DNA from: Gammaproteobacteria bacterium
GTDB lineage: Bacteria; Pseudomonadota; Gammaproteobacteria; Burkholderiales; Thiobacillaceae
Length of the DNA stretch: 5,946 bases
Direction: 5' to 3'
Assembly (NCBI GenBank): GCA_018820745.1
Contig: JAHJNP010000288.1
Coordinates: forward strand, 1-5,946
Shown here: positions 1-5,348 of the stretch, one piece after another
Layout of the letters: each line of letters opens with the position of its first letter
How positions within the stretch are numbered: position 1 is the stretch's first letter
Program-made: the position numbers and the translations under genes
Notes under the pieces: generated by a model
The model's database searches: none
Told to the model about the DNA's origin: nothing
What the model saw: only the letters and a program-made list of their open reading frames with translations

Positions 1-1125
1 CAGGATCGAGCGCAGGCCGCGCGCGAAGGTGAGCCCCTTCTTTTCGTTGACCGGGATCTGCAGCACCCCGGGCAGCTGGTACTCGACCGGGTCTTCGATG
101 GTGATGATCTTGTCGCGGCCGTGGTTGATTTCGGAAATCGCCGCGTACAGCGTGGTGGTCTTGCCCGAGCCGGTCGGGCCGGTCACCAGCAGCATGCCGT
201 AGGGTTCGGCCGCCAGCTTGCGGATGCGCGCAAGCGTCGCGCCGGCGTAGCCCAGGCCTTCCAGCGTCAGCCCGGCGAGTTCCTCCGACAGCGCCTGCCG
301 GTCCAGAATCCGCAGCACTGCGTCCTCGCCGAACACGCTCGGCATGATCGACACCCGCACATCGACCTCGCGGCCCTGGATCGCCACCTTGAAGCGGCCG
401 TCCTGCGGCACCCGGCGCTCGGCGATGTCGAGCTCGGCCATCACCTTGATGCGCGACACCGCCTGTTCGGCCACCTCCAGCCCCGGGGCGTGGGCAATGT
501 GCGAGAGCACCCCGTCAATGCGGTATTTCACCGTCAGTCCGCGCGGATCGGTTTCCAGGTGGATGTCGGAGGCGCCGGCCTTCAGCGCGTCGTACAGCGT
601 CGAGCGCACCAGCCGCACCACCGGGCTGGCGTCCTCGGCGATGCTGGCGAACGACAGCGCCTCGGCGCCGGAATCCTGCGCCGACTGCGCGCCGCCGCCG
701 CCCACGCCTTCCATCGCGCGCAAACCTTCCTCGTGGCGCGCCAGCAGCGCCGCCAGATCGGCGGGATGCGCCAAGCCGGTCTTGAACGGCACCCCCAGCA
801 CATGCGCGGCATAGGCACGGCTGGCGCTGTCCCATGGGTCGGTCAGCAGCAGCCACAGTTGCGCATCGGCGTCGCGCGCAGCCAGGCAATGCCGCCGTGC
901 GGCTTCGTTGAAATTCAGCTGGCCGAAATCAACCGTCAGCGCATTCAGCGCCGCCATGTCGAAGGCGGGCTGATGGCTGTGCGCGGCCAGCAGGTGCAGG
1001 ATGGCGTCGGCATCGAGGCCGAACTGTTCCTGCACCCGCAGCATGACCGGCTGGCCAGAGGCGTGCGCTTCCTGGCGCAGGACAGCCAGCGTGGCCGGGG
1101 TGAGGGCAGATTGCGGCGCGTTCAC
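1..1125 (-). CDS. gspE: Type II secretion assembly ATPase GspE (partial, C-terminus outside window)
   Basis: Cytoplasmic hexameric ATPase of the GspE/PulE/PilB family, which powers pseudopilus assembly through the GspF platform. The 375 visible codons stay open to the window edge. Residues 1-130 are a divergent N-terminal domain. The N2 domain follows, with ASDIHLE at 185-191 and RVPQDGRF at 238-245. The Walker A loop GPTGSGKT is at 316-323 (catalytic Lys 322), and the Asp box TIEDPVEY centres on Glu344-Asp345. The Walker B, His box and any Cys4 zinc motif lie outside the window. I chose the GTG start because it overlaps the gspF stop as GTGA (1122-1125), the usual sign of translational coupling; a G-rich stretch about 8 bases upstream is a modest ribosome site. 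The first in-frame ATG (residue 28) would cut into the N-terminal domain. It could be a PilB or MSHA paralogue, but the linked pseudopilin with a GspG-type C-terminus favours T2SS. Confidence 0.93.
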   Translation of the reverse strand, partial: MNAPQSALTPATLAVLRQEAHASGQPVMLRVQEQFGLDADAILHLLAAHSHQPAFDMAALNALTVDFGQLNFNEAARRHCLAARDADAQLWLLLTDPWDSASRAYAAHVLGVPFKTGLAHPADLAALLARHEEGLRAMEGVGGGGAQSAQDSGAEALSFASIAEDASPVVRLVRSTLYDALKAGASDIHLETDPRGLTVKYRIDGVLSHIAHAPGLEVAEQAVSRIKVMAELDIAERRVPQDGRFKVAIQGREVDVRVSIMPSVFGEDAVLRILDRQALSEELAGLTLEGLGYAGATLARIRKLAAEPYGMLLVTGPTGSGKTTTLYAAISEINHGRDKIITIEDPVEYQLPGVLQIPVNEKKGLTFARGLRSIL

Positions 1126-2306
1126 TGGATCGACCCCGCCAGCTCGAAAATCGGCATATAGAGCAGCACCACGATCAAGCCGATGGTCAGCCCGATGAAC
1201 ACCATCAAGAGCGGCTCGAACAGGCGGATAAACCAGTCCACCCAGCGCGCCATTTCCTCGTCGTGGAAGATGGCGATGCGCTCCATCATTTCGCCCATGC
1301 GGCCGCTTTTTTCACCGACGCGCAGCAGCCGGGCGGCCACCGGCGTGGTCAGCTCGCCGTGGGCAAACGCGGCCGAGATGGTTTCACCGCGGCGCATCGC
1401 TTCCATTGCCGCCGCCGCGCCGCTGCGCAGATGGGCGGACAGCAGGCCAGACACCATGCCGAGCGCAGAAACGATCGGAATGCCGCCGACCAGCAGCATG
1501 CCGATGCTGCGGTAAAAGCGCGCCAGTTCGAAGGTGCGCAGGTGCTCGCCGATCGCCGGCGTGCGCCAGGCCAGGCGGGTGAGCGCGGCGCGGGTGACGG
1601 GCTGCGCCAGCGCCAGCACGAGGCCGGCGATGACGCCCGCCGCCGCCAGCGCAATCCAGACGCCATGCACCTCGACCGTCTCGCCCCAGGCCAGCAACAT
1701 CTGCGACATCCATGGCAGGTCGCGCCCGGAGTCGGCATACACCGTGGCAAAACGCGGCACCACATACCCGAGCAGAAAGCCGATCACCAGCGTACCGACG
1801 CCGATCAGCAGCAGGGGATAGATCGATGCCGAGAGGACCTTTTTCTTAACCGTGTCGATCTGGTTCTGATAGCCGACGTAGCGGGTGAGCGCAGGGGAGA
1901 GGTCGCCGGTGCTTTCGGCTGCGCGCACCGTGGCGGCATACAGGGGCGGAAACGCATCGCCCTGCGCCGCGAGGGCGGCCGAGAACGGGCGCCCTTCACG
2001 CATGCTGGCGAGCAGTCGTTCGATCAACTGGCGCGACTCGGGCCTGCTTTCCTTTTCGGCCAGCGTTTCCAGTGTTTCGGTCAAGCTAAGCCCGGCGTCC
2101 AGCAGCGCGATCAGTTCCTGCGTGAACAGCAGCAGCGGAAAGCGCGCGCGCCGCGCCGCCAGCCAGTTGCCGCGCTCGGCGACGATGGAAAGGATCTGCG
2201 CGCCTTCACGTTGCAGCCGTGCCGTGGCCTCGGCCTCGTCGAGCGCTTCCACCGTCAGTGCGGTCACGCCGGCGCCGGGGCGCAAGGCTTTTACCCGATA
2301 GCGCAT
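1122..2306 (-). CDS. gspF: Type II secretion inner-membrane platform protein GspF
   Basis: Polytopic inner-membrane protein of the GspF/PilC family, which links the GspE ATPase to pseudopilin assembly. Its 394 residues are close to the usual length of about 400. There are two T2SSF repeats, roughly residues 57-180 and 258-382, each with the family signature (AAESTGDL at 129-136; GEKSGRMGEM at 331-340). Predicted membrane segments are near 160-183, 215-235 and 362-386. The ATG at 2306 gives the standard N-terminus MRYRVKAL. The frame stays open for 30 more codons upstream to a TTG, but that extension is rich in Arg, Pro and Gln and does not fit the family. The chosen ATG lacks a good Shine-Dalgarno; the sequence immediately before it is instead part of a repeated motif also found upstream of gspG. 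The gene overlaps gspE by four bases and follows gspG after an unusually long gap. Confidence 0.96.
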   Translation of the reverse strand: MRYRVKALRPGAGVTALTVEALDEAEATARLQREGAQILSIVAERGNWLAARRARFPLLLFTQELIALLDAGLSLTETLETLAEKESRPESRQLIERLLASMREGRPFSAALAAQGDAFPPLYAATVRAAESTGDLSPALTRYVGYQNQIDTVKKKVLSASIYPLLLIGVGTLVIGFLLGYVVPRFATVYADSGRDLPWMSQMLLAWGETVEVHGVWIALAAAGVIAGLVLALAQPVTRAALTRLAWRTPAIGEHLRTFELARFYRSIGMLLVGGIPIVSALGMVSGLLSAHLRSGAAAAMEAMRRGETISAAFAHGELTTPVAARLLRVGEKSGRMGEMMERIAIFHDEEMARWVDWFIRLFEPLLMVFIGLTIGLIVVLLYMPIFELAGSIQ

Positions 2307-2548
2307 GATTCTAAGAACCGCAGTGGGACGCACCTGAGGGTGCGGCTGGATGGGTGACTGGCGCGAAGCGACGACGCGCAGGGCGCCCCCCTGCAAGGAG
2401 AAGCGACAAAGTCAGGCGCCCGTCCAGCCGTGACAGCAGGCGCGTAGCGTTCACGCCATCACGCAAACAGTGATCGAAGGAAAGATTCTCGATGCTCATA
2501 CGGTCCCAATTAAGAGTGAAAAGCGGTCAACTACGGTTCTTGGGATCG
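2307..2548. other. gspG-gspF intergenic gap bounded by a 12-base imperfect inverted repeat
   Basis: The 242-base gap separates two genes that belong to one functional module. Its ends carry an inverted repeat: AAGAACCGCAGT at 2313-2324 and ACTACGGTTCTT at 2530-2541 (11 of 12 complementary; the odd pair is a G-U wobble in minus-strand RNA). Inside is a small perfect hairpin, CGCACC-TGAG-GGTGCG at 2329-2344, 22 bases upstream of the gspF start and without a T tract. A 62-codon minus-strand ORF (2499-2311, beginning MSIENLSFDH) is open, but its ribosome site is weak, its C-terminal half is low-complexity and it matches no family I know, so I do not call it a gene. No transposase or clear target duplication is visible. 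Confidence 0.55.
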
Positions 2549-2983
2549 TCACCAGTTGCCGATGTCGGCGCCGTCGCCGCTGCCGCCGGCGGCGCTGTCG
2601 CGGCCAAAGGAAAAAATATCCACCTCGCTGTGCTCGCCCGGCATGCGGTATTGATACGGCTTGCCCCAGGGATCGTCCGGCACCGCTTTTTTCAGATAGG
2701 GCCCGTCCCAGCGCGCCTCGTCCGCCGGCTTCGTGTTCAGCGCAGCCAATCCCTGCTCGTTATTGGGGTAATGGCCGGTATCGATGCGGTACTGGTCGAG
2801 CGCTTTTTCCAGCGCACCGATCTGCGCCTGGGCGGTCTTCACTTCCGACTTGCCGATCTGGGAAAAATACTTCGGTGCGACATACCCGGCCAGCAAGCCA
2901 AGAATGACCAGCACCACCAGCAGTTCGAGCAGGGTGAAGCCGCGTGCGGGCGGCATCGGCGTACAGGGACGGGTGGTGTGCAT
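2549..2983 (-). CDS. gspG: Type II secretion major pseudopilin GspG
   Basis: Major pseudopilin, the main subunit of the T2SS pseudopilus. It is made as a prepilin, cleaved and N-methylated by the prepilin peptidase GspO/PilD, and polymerised above GspF by GspE. The 144 residues match the family length. The type IV prepilin signature ARG|FTLLELLV places cleavage after Gly15, with the conserved Glu20 five residues into the mature protein. Residues 16-39 are the hydrophobic N-terminal helix. The C-terminal end (VDIFSFGRDSAAGG, then GADIGNW at 138-144) is the GspG-type calcium-binding loop, which separates it from GspH/I/J and type IVa pilins. ATG 2983 has a GGAAG ribosome site with 6-base spacing. 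An internal Met10 would leave a 6-residue leader and is possible but has no better site. It is the first gene of the minus-strand module, with a promoter just upstream. Confidence 0.97.
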   Translation of the reverse strand: MHTTRPCTPMPPARGFTLLELLVVLVILGLLAGYVAPKYFSQIGKSEVKTAQAQIGALEKALDQYRIDTGHYPNNEQGLAALNTKPADEARWDGPYLKKAVPDDPWGKPYQYRMPGEHSEVDIFSFGRDSAAGGSGDGADIGNW

Positions 2984-3024
2984 TGCGAACTTCCAGACAG
3001 GTTTGTTGCGGAGGTGAGCCCATC

Positions 3025-3053
3025 ATAAGAACCGCGTGTGACCGTTTTGTTAA
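3025..3053 (-). promoter_or_regulatory. Candidate sigma70 promoter for gspG
   Basis: Read on the minus strand, TTAACA (3053-3048; 5 of 6 to TTGACA) is separated by exactly 17 bases from TCTTAT (3030-3025; 4 of 6 to TATAAT). Initiation would fall near 3018, giving a leader of about 35 bases before the gspG ATG with its GGAAG site. The -10 region overlaps a decamer, TAAGAACCGC on the plus strand, that recurs next to the gspF start. The prediction rests on consensus and position only. Confidence 0.5.
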
Positions 3054-3349
3054 AGGCGGCGAGATGGCATGAGGCGACTCATTCGGCACTCACCGGGGAC
3101 CGGACGCTGGGCGGTTTGCCCGCATGCGGCCCGAACGGCCAGCGCCATGCGCCATTTCTGCAAAGAGGCAGGCAATCGCACGCTGCCGTCAGTGTCGTTG
3201 CGCGCTGAACCGAAACGCAGGTGAGATTCGGGAGGTGGGCCGGACACGGGCGGGCGGCATGAGCCGATAGGCTTATCGAATGGCCGGTGTACGCACGAAG
3301 CCCTGAAATATTCGCCCGATAAGATTCAACACAGTCGAGGAAGCCATTC
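3054..3349. other. Intergenic stretch without a recognisable gene
   Basis: About 300 bases between the gspG promoter and the tandem repeats. Open frames here are short or are extensions of a long low-complexity minus-strand frame; none has a good ribosome site or family signature. The only local symmetry I see is CGATA-GGCT-TATCG around 3266-3279, a short 5-base inverted repeat. I see no third copy of the downstream repeat unit. Confidence 0.4.
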
Positions 3350-3396
3350 GAACAGCAGATTCGAAGGCCCGCGACAAAACAAAAGCTGTGCAAAAA

Positions 3397-3431
3397 ATAA
3401 AGCAACAAGCAGTGCGCGTGAATAGCAGTGG
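3397..3431. repeat. 35-base identical core, copy in unit A
   Basis: Bases 3397-3431 are identical to 3715-3749. The core begins ATAAAGCAACAAGC and ends AATAGCAGTGG. It contains the hexamer GCAGTG twice, ten bases apart (3410-3415 and 3425-3430), which could be paired half-sites for a protein. Perfect identity here against clear divergence on both sides suggests selection or recent local conversion. Confidence 0.9.
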
Positions 3432-3452
3432 ACATCGGTGGTTTCGATGTCC
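3430..3452. other. Short hairpin 1, unit A
   Basis: GGACATCG (3430-3437) and CGATGTCC (3445-3452) form a perfect 8-base stem with a 7-base loop, directly at the end of the identical core. Unit B has a different perfect stem at the same position, so the fold is kept while the bases differ. Confidence 0.65.
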
Positions 3453-3510
3453 TGGCGAGCCCTCTCCCGGGGATTGCCATGTCCTGTGATCGTTGGCCTT
3501 TTCGACGATA

Positions 3511-3582
3511 TCTCACGCGCACGCCGAAACGGTGCTGCGCCGCATTTCCTATTGCAGATTCCGTTTTGGCGTGCGCTTGAGA
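3511..3582. other. Long inverted repeat (large hairpin), unit A
   Basis: Arms at 3511-3532 and 3561-3582 are 22 bases each and pair at 21 positions when one G-U is allowed; the single mismatch is C3516 with T3577. The loop is 28 bases and includes TTGCAGA. The arm centre GCGCACGCC is shared with unit B. There is no flanking T tract on either strand, so this copy does not look like a terminator. Confidence 0.8.
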
Positions 3583-3714
3583 CTGGTTTTTCGCTGTTCC
3601 GGAAAAACACAGGCGATGAGTACGGCCGCAAGGCAAATAACAGATGAAAGCAGCAGGGTCGGCAGGACCAGGCGGACGACAGATCCGGCATTCCATGGCC
3701 CAAAAAAGCTGCAC

Positions 3715-3749
3715 ATAAAGCAACAAGCAGTGCGCGTGAATAGCAGTGG
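3715..3749. repeat. 35-base identical core, copy in unit B
   Basis: Exact copy of 3397-3431 at an offset of 318 bases. The base before it and the base after it both differ from unit A, so the identity is limited to these 35 positions. Confidence 0.9.
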
Positions 3750-3768
3750 GCGTCGATGTCCTGACGCC
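3749..3768. other. Short hairpin 1, unit B
   Basis: GGCGTC (3749-3754) and GACGCC (3763-3768) form a perfect 6-base stem with an 8-base loop right after the core. The GATGTCC that is the 3' arm in unit A sits in the loop here, so this is not simple inheritance of one stem. Confidence 0.6.
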
Positions 3769-3803
3769 AGGATGGGGATCTCCCATGCCCATCCGTTCCT
3801 GTT

Positions 3804-3826
3804 TCGCCGGACGACAAATCCGGCGA
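3804..3826. other. Perfect hairpin in unit B
   Basis: TCGCCGGA (3804-3811) and TCCGGCGA (3819-3826) pair over 8 bases around the loop CGACAAA. The matching part of unit A (around 3495-3510) is shortened and lacks this stem. There is no T tract. Confidence 0.6.
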
Positions 3827-3829
3827 TGT

Positions 3830-3893
3830 CTCATGCGCACGCCGGTACGGCGCTGCGTGTTTTTTTTGCAGACCCCAGTCGGCGTGCGCTGAG
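3830..3893. other. Long inverted repeat, unit B
   Basis: CTCA plus GCGCACGCCG (3830-3833 and 3835-3844, T3834 bulged) pairs with CGGCGTGCGC plus TGAG (3880-3893), a 14-base stem. It is the counterpart of the unit A hairpin. Its left arm is also the left arm of the local terminator-like hairpin at 3836-3857, so the two folds exclude each other. Confidence 0.7.
3836..3867 (+). terminator. Intrinsic-terminator-like hairpin inside unit B
   Basis: CGCACGCCG (3836-3844), loop GTA, then CGGCG-c-TGCG (3848-3857, one bulged C) makes a 9-base GC-rich stem. TG and eight T follow (3860-3867). This is a convincing Rho-independent terminator on the plus strand. Unit A keeps the stem with a G-U pair but not the T run. 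It would end transcripts entering from the left, about 230 bases before the PEP-CTERM start codon. Confidence 0.6.
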
Positions 3894-3989
3894 TCTTGTT
3901 TCCCCGGGTGCGTTTGCGTCCGGTGAACCGGCAGTTTGCAGGTGGCCGCAAGGCTGATTTTTTACGGATTTCAACAGGAGATCGACGCG

Positions 3990-4019
3990 ATGCCGCCTGG
4001 AGCACCTCCGTCCGGATAG
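3990..4019 (+). CDS. Possible 9-residue leader peptide upstream of the PEP-CTERM gene
   Basis: ATG at 3990 opens a nine-codon frame, MPPGAPPSG, ending in TAG. It has a strong AGGAG ribosome site (3976-3980) nine bases upstream, as good as that of the real gene downstream. It is not in frame with the PEP-CTERM start, which lies 77 bases after its stop. The peptide contains PPG and APPS; consecutive prolines, especially PPG, are known to slow ribosomes without EF-P. It could be a regulatory upstream ORF or chance, since a nine-codon frame is too short to test by composition. Confidence 0.25.
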   Translation: MPPGAPPSG

Positions 4020-4096
4020 CGGATTGGCCGGGCAAACCGTCCCGGTGGCATGACCGTGTCTTTCCCCACAACCCGATATCAACCAAAGGAAAATAC

Positions 4097-5110
4097 ATGA
4101 AACGCGTGAACGCAATACGGCATGGTGGCAACCGTGCGAAAGAAGTCGGTGTTCGTCAATCCCTGATTTTGGCAGGCCTAATCCTGGCCAGTGCGAGCGC
4201 CCAGGCGAGCGTGACGATCTCTGCCGGAAACGGGAACATCAACCTTAGAGAGGCGGGTTCGATCTTCATCCGGTCACCCTCTGTCGTTGTCGGAAATGCA
4301 GGTTCGATCTCCATCCTGAACCCTGGTATTAACATCGTTCCGTCCACAATTACCTCGTATATTCCTTCCGCATCGGCCAGCGTGAGCGGCGGCATGAGCT
4401 ACTACGTCGGCACGAGCAGCGGCTATTTCAGTGAAGGTGATTCCAGCCCGGATGGCTCGATGGTGGCGCTGGACCTGAACCGCAAGGGCTACGGCTATCA
4501 GGCCGAAGCCTCTTCGCAAACTGGCCTGGCCGAGGCGCGCGCGGAAACAAAATGGATTACGGGCAGCGGCTACGGCAACAGTTCGGCCAGCGCAACGTCG
4601 AGCTGGAGCGACTGGTTCGTGATTTCCGGCGGCACGGGCCTGGGCACGGCGAGCTTCACGTCCGTGCTGGACGGAAAGCTGGCTTCGGCTAAAAACGGAT
4701 CGGCGGGCTACAGCCTGGATATCGGCTACACAACCGGCGTCTACTGCTACTACGGGTACTACGCGTGCGGCGAAGCCGACCAGAGCCAGACGCTGTTCAG
4801 CCAGACGTCCAGCCTGTCGGGCAAGGGGAAGTCGGTGCTGTCGCAGGATATCGAAGGCGAGTTCACCTTCGAATACGACAAGGCTTTTCAACTGACGGCC
4901 ACGCTCAATGCCTACGCCGCGAACGGCGGCATGGCGGATTTCACTCTCGCATCCCTCGGCAACAGCTTGGCATTGCCGGCAGGATCGAGCCTGCTGAACG
5001 CGTCAGGCCTGTATGCCCAGGCCGTCCCCGAAGCCGAAACCTACGCCATGATGCTCGCGGGACTGGGTCTGGTGGGGGTTGCCGTTGCACGCCGTCGTGT
5101 CTCGGCTTGA
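4097..5110 (+). CDS. Secreted PEP-CTERM sorting-domain protein
   Basis: A 337-residue exported protein. A long signal peptide has a basic start (MKR, more Arg/Lys to residue 20), a hydrophobic core at 22-31 and a likely cleavage after AQA at 35-37. The mature part is rich in Gly, Ser, Ala, Tyr and Thr and resembles other structural, secreted PEP-CTERM proteins; I recognise no enzyme domain. The C-terminus is a PEP-CTERM tail: VPEAETYAM from 310, a membrane segment at about 316-331, then Arg332-334. The motif reads Pro-Glu-Ala rather than Pro-Glu-Pro. Exosortases of the EpsH/XrtA family recognise such tails; none is encoded here. An imperfect 15-residue repeat (AGSIFI at 53, AGSISI at 68) and two Cys seven apart (217, 224) in a Tyr-rich patch are the notable details. 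The start has AAAGGA six bases upstream; the in-frame upstream extension lacks signal-peptide character. A role in the matrix or envelope is inference from the family. Confidence 0.92.
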   Translation: MKRVNAIRHGGNRAKEVGVRQSLILAGLILASASAQASVTISAGNGNINLREAGSIFIRSPSVVVGNAGSISILNPGINIVPSTITSYIPSASASVSGGMSYYVGTSSGYFSEGDSSPDGSMVALDLNRKGYGYQAEASSQTGLAEARAETKWITGSGYGNSSASATSSWSDWFVISGGTGLGTASFTSVLDGKLASAKNGSAGYSLDIGYTTGVYCYYGYYACGEADQSQTLFSQTSSLSGKGKSVLSQDIEGEFTFEYDKAFQLTATLNAYAANGGMADFTLASLGNSLALPAGSSLLNASGLYAQAVPEAETYAMMLAGLGLVGVAVARRRVSA

Positions 5111-5188
5111 ACGATCACATCAAAATTAATCATGCGGACATACATCAAATCAATAATGGCTGATTAAGCCAAACGTATCGTGTGGATT

Positions 5189-5210
5189 CCCGGCGGCACC
5201 CGTCGCCGGG
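5189..5210 (+). other. GC-rich hairpin in the 3' region of the PEP-CTERM gene
   Basis: CCCGGCG (5189-5195) and CGCCGGG (5204-5210) form a perfect 7-base stem around an 8-base loop. No T run follows, so it is not a terminator by itself. It lies between the PEP-CTERM stop and the true terminator at 5246 and could protect the mRNA 3' end or belong to a small RNA. Confidence 0.5.
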
Positions 5211-5245
5211 GGACACAAACCTGTTGCGTTCACGCGCATCCTTGG

Positions 5246-5270
5246 CCCGCCTCATGGCGGGTCTTTTTTT
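5246..5270 (+). terminator. Rho-independent terminator after the PEP-CTERM gene
   Basis: CCCGCC (5246-5251), loop TCAT, GGCGGG (5256-5261), then TCTTTTTTT to 5270. It is a textbook plus-strand intrinsic terminator 135 bases after the PEP-CTERM stop codon. On the minus strand the hairpin is not followed by T, so it should not terminate the converging small gene. Confidence 0.9.
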
Positions 5271-5348
5271 GCGCGCCGATACGTTTCCGGTTTGCCGCTC
5301 GTCTTGCGCGGCGGCGTTCGCGCGGCTTGATGAAGGCAACCGAAACAA

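Larger units (their letters stand above)
3350..3634. repeat. Tandem structured repeat, unit A
   Basis: First of two diverged direct copies. Landmarks shared with unit B, in order: CAGATTCG near 3356; GGCCC followed by A-rich sequence and AAGCTG; the identical 35-base core; CGATGTCCTG; GGGGAT and CCATG; TCTCA then GCGCACGCCG; TTGCAGA; GGCGTGCGCT; and GGCCGCAAGGC at 3624-3634. The offset to unit B is 318 at the core and 320 at the last landmark, so the copies are collinear with small indels. Identity outside the core is perhaps 70% by eye. No transposase, terminal duplication or known IS, REP or CRISPR signature is present. Which strand is functional is not settled. Confidence 0.8.
3674..3954. 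repeat. Tandem structured repeat, unit B
   Basis: Second copy of the unit, immediately upstream of the PEP-CTERM gene leader. It keeps every landmark of unit A in the same order and ends with GGCCGCAAGGC at 3944-3954. It has extra features that unit A lacks. The 16-mer GGACGACARATCCGGC occurs twice (3674-3689 and 3809-3824, one mismatch). There is a stem from GGATGGG (3770-3776) to CCCATCC (3788-3794). A run of eight T lies inside the loop of the long inverted repeat. Both tandem copies lie in the same orientation. Confidence 0.8.

Noticed and set aside
121..1161. Plus-strand open frame of 346 codons
   Set aside because: Shadow of gspE; composition is dominated by Arg, Gln, His and Ala as expected for the antisense of GC-rich coding DNA.
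1263..2357. Plus-strand open frame of 364 codons
   Set aside because: Shadow of gspF, with the same antisense composition and no recognisable domain.
3345..3442. Short hydrophobic peptide (MSTAIHAHC...) read on the minus strand from the unit A core, recalling type I toxins encoded in long direct repeats of E. coli
   Set aside because: No ribosome site precedes the ATG, unit B has no start codon at the same place, and the frame continues without stop into low-complexity sequence. The resemblance is only in layout.
3397..3749. CRISPR-like array
   Set aside because: Only two copies of the 35-base core exist, 318 bases apart, and the intervening sequence is itself homologous between copies rather than unique spacers.
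3932..3962. Possible second terminator (CAG/TTGC and GCAA/CTG followed by six T)
   Set aside because: The stem is short, broken by an internal loop and AT-containing; too weak to call.
3079..4131. Long minus-strand open frame (350 codons) spanning both repeat units
   Set aside because: It is rich in Arg, Cys, His and Pro, has no family signature, overlaps the PEP-CTERM start on the opposite strand, and is open mainly because the repeat period (318) is a multiple of three. A second minus frame (3817-3326) is equally open over the same repeats, which argues against coding.
5246..5261. Terminator hairpin as bidirectional, serving the converging small gene
   Set aside because: On the minus strand the stem is followed by CCAAGG, not T; the A run lies upstream.
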